Position numbers and translations under genes: made by a program. Of a stretch of DNA of 5,684 bases, positions 4,942-5,684 are shown in pieces. The stretch is from Acidobacteriota bacterium (GTDB lineage Bacteria; Acidobacteriota; Terriglobia; Terriglobales; Acidobacteriaceae): assembly GCA_021780095.1 (NCBI GenBank), contig JAJXZK010000392.1:1-5684 (forward strand), given 5' to 3'. Positions within the stretch are counted from its first letter, which is position 1. Each line of letters begins with the position of its first letter. Below the pieces are notes generated by a model, which was not told the DNA's origin, ran no database searches, and saw nothing but the letters and a program-made list of their open reading frames with translations.

Positions 4942-5684
4942 CTACTTCTTGTCGTCGACGTCGACATATTCCGCGTCGATCACGCCCTCGTCCTTCTTCG
5001 CCTCGGCTTCCGGTTGGCCACCGCCGGTTGCACCTTCAGCTGCGTTTGCGGTCTCAGGTGCAGCCGCGTTGGCCTTGTACATCGCCTCGGCCAGCTTATG
5101 TGATGCGGCGGTCAGTTTCTCCCGCGCTGCGTTTAGTTCCGCCGGACTCGGCGTGCCTTCCAGCGTCTTCTTGGCGTCGGCCAGCGCGCTTTCCACTTCG
5201 CCCTTGTCTCCCGCAGGCACCTTGTCGCCGCTGTCCTTCAACATTTTTTCGATGTTGTAGACCAAGCCGTCCAACTGGTTCCGCGCGTCGATTTCTTCGC
5301 GCTTCGCCTTGTCTTCCGCGGCGTGGGCGTCGGCATCCTTGGCCATGCGCTCCACTTCCTCTTTGCTCAGGCCAGAAGAAGACGTGATCGTGATCTTCTG
5401 GTCCTTGCCCGTGGCATTGTCCTTAGCTGTCACGTTCAGGATGCCGTTGGCATCGATGTCGAACGTCACCTCAATTTGCGGAATACCGCGCTGCGCCGGA
5501 GGAATTCCGCTCAGCTTAAACTTGCCCAAGGTGCGGTTCTGGCTTGCCAGCGGCCGCTCGCCCTGCAGGACGTGGACTTCCACTTCCGTCTGATTGTCCG
5601 CCGCCGTCGAAAACGTCTCCGTCTTTTTGGTCGGAATCGTCGTGTTGCGCGGAATCATCGGTGTCGCTACGCCGCCCAGCGTTT
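4942..5684 (-). CDS. dnaK: Chaperone protein DnaK (Hsp70), C-terminal part
   Basis: The last 246 codons of dnaK lie in the window; the ATPase domain is beyond the right edge. DnaK binds exposed hydrophobic segments of client proteins in an ATP-driven cycle with DnaJ and GrpE in the cytoplasm. The visible part opens with [20 protein letters not shown], the start of the substrate-binding beta sandwich, and continues through [41 protein letters not shown] and [19 protein letters not shown], all highly conserved Hsp70 blocks. The helical lid (about 125-205 of the fragment) includes [17 protein letters not shown] Gly/Ala/Glu-rich disordered tail ends [14 protein letters not shown], matching the conserved acidic EEVD-like bacterial terminus (E. 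coli VVDAEFEEVKDKK). The frame is open to the window edge with no internal break. It is the first gene of the chaperone cluster seen here; its promoter is outside the window. Confidence 0.97.
   Translation of the reverse strand, partial: TLGGVATPMIPRNTTIPTKKTETFSTAADNQTEVEVHVLQGERPLASQNRTLGKFKLSGIPPAQRGIPQIEVTFDIDANGILNVTAKDNATGKDQKITITSSSGLSKEEVERMAKDADAHAAEDKAKREEIDARNQLDGLVYNIEKMLKDSGDKVPAGDKGEVESALADAKKTLEGTPSPAELNAAREKLTAASHKLAEAMYKANAAAPETANAAEGATGGGQPEAEAKKDEGVIDAEYVDVDDKK

Noticed and set aside
1..5684. Search for defence, mobile, CRISPR or biosynthetic systems
   Set aside because: No transposase, integrase, nuclease, toxin-antitoxin pair, spacer array or retron-like structure is visible. 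The window consists of housekeeping and stress genes plus short intergenic structures.

Overview
The window is a GC-rich bacterial chromosomal segment. It most resembles an Acidobacteriota genome of the Koribacter/Terriglobia kind. That placement is an inference from gene content: a DnaK/DnaJ/HspR set, an HpnI-type glycosyltransferase, a DUF3617-like secreted protein, and a secreted protein whose N-terminus looks like the VWFA-related proteins abundant in that phylum. No rRNA, tRNA, CRISPR array, transposase or phage gene is visible.

Nearly all genes lie on the minus strand and are best read from right to left. The right part is a heat-shock chaperone cluster. It holds the 3' part of dnaK (4942-5684, cut by the window edge), a 56-residue uncharacterised gene with a strong ribosome binding site (4613-4783), and a complete zinc-finger dnaJ (3257-4483). 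The spacers carry stem-loops after dnaK and an inverted repeat upstream of dnaJ. The MerR-family repressor gene hspR (2296-2706) lies further downstream on the same strand. A plus-strand gene for a small exported DUF3617-like protein (2786-3247) separates it from dnaJ, so hspR probably has its own promoter.

The left part follows on the minus strand. It holds an HpnI-like membrane glycosyltransferase (997-2172), a Dps/ferritin-like protein with a complete ferroxidase motif set (286-882) and a strong intrinsic terminator (221-261). Last comes the start of a secreted protein that runs off the left edge (1-155). A long perfect-looking hairpin with flanking direct repeats (2237-2288) sits between hspR and the glycosyltransferase gene and may be a dispersed repeat.

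Protein folding (DnaK, DnaJ, HspR), iron/oxidative protection (Dps) and membrane lipid modification (HpnI) suggest a stress and envelope maintenance neighbourhood. Only the chaperone genes form an established functional unit. I see no clearly novel multi-gene system. The most interesting items are the small gene between dnaK and dnaJ, the interrupted dnaJ-hspR arrangement, and the unusual dnaJ 5' region.
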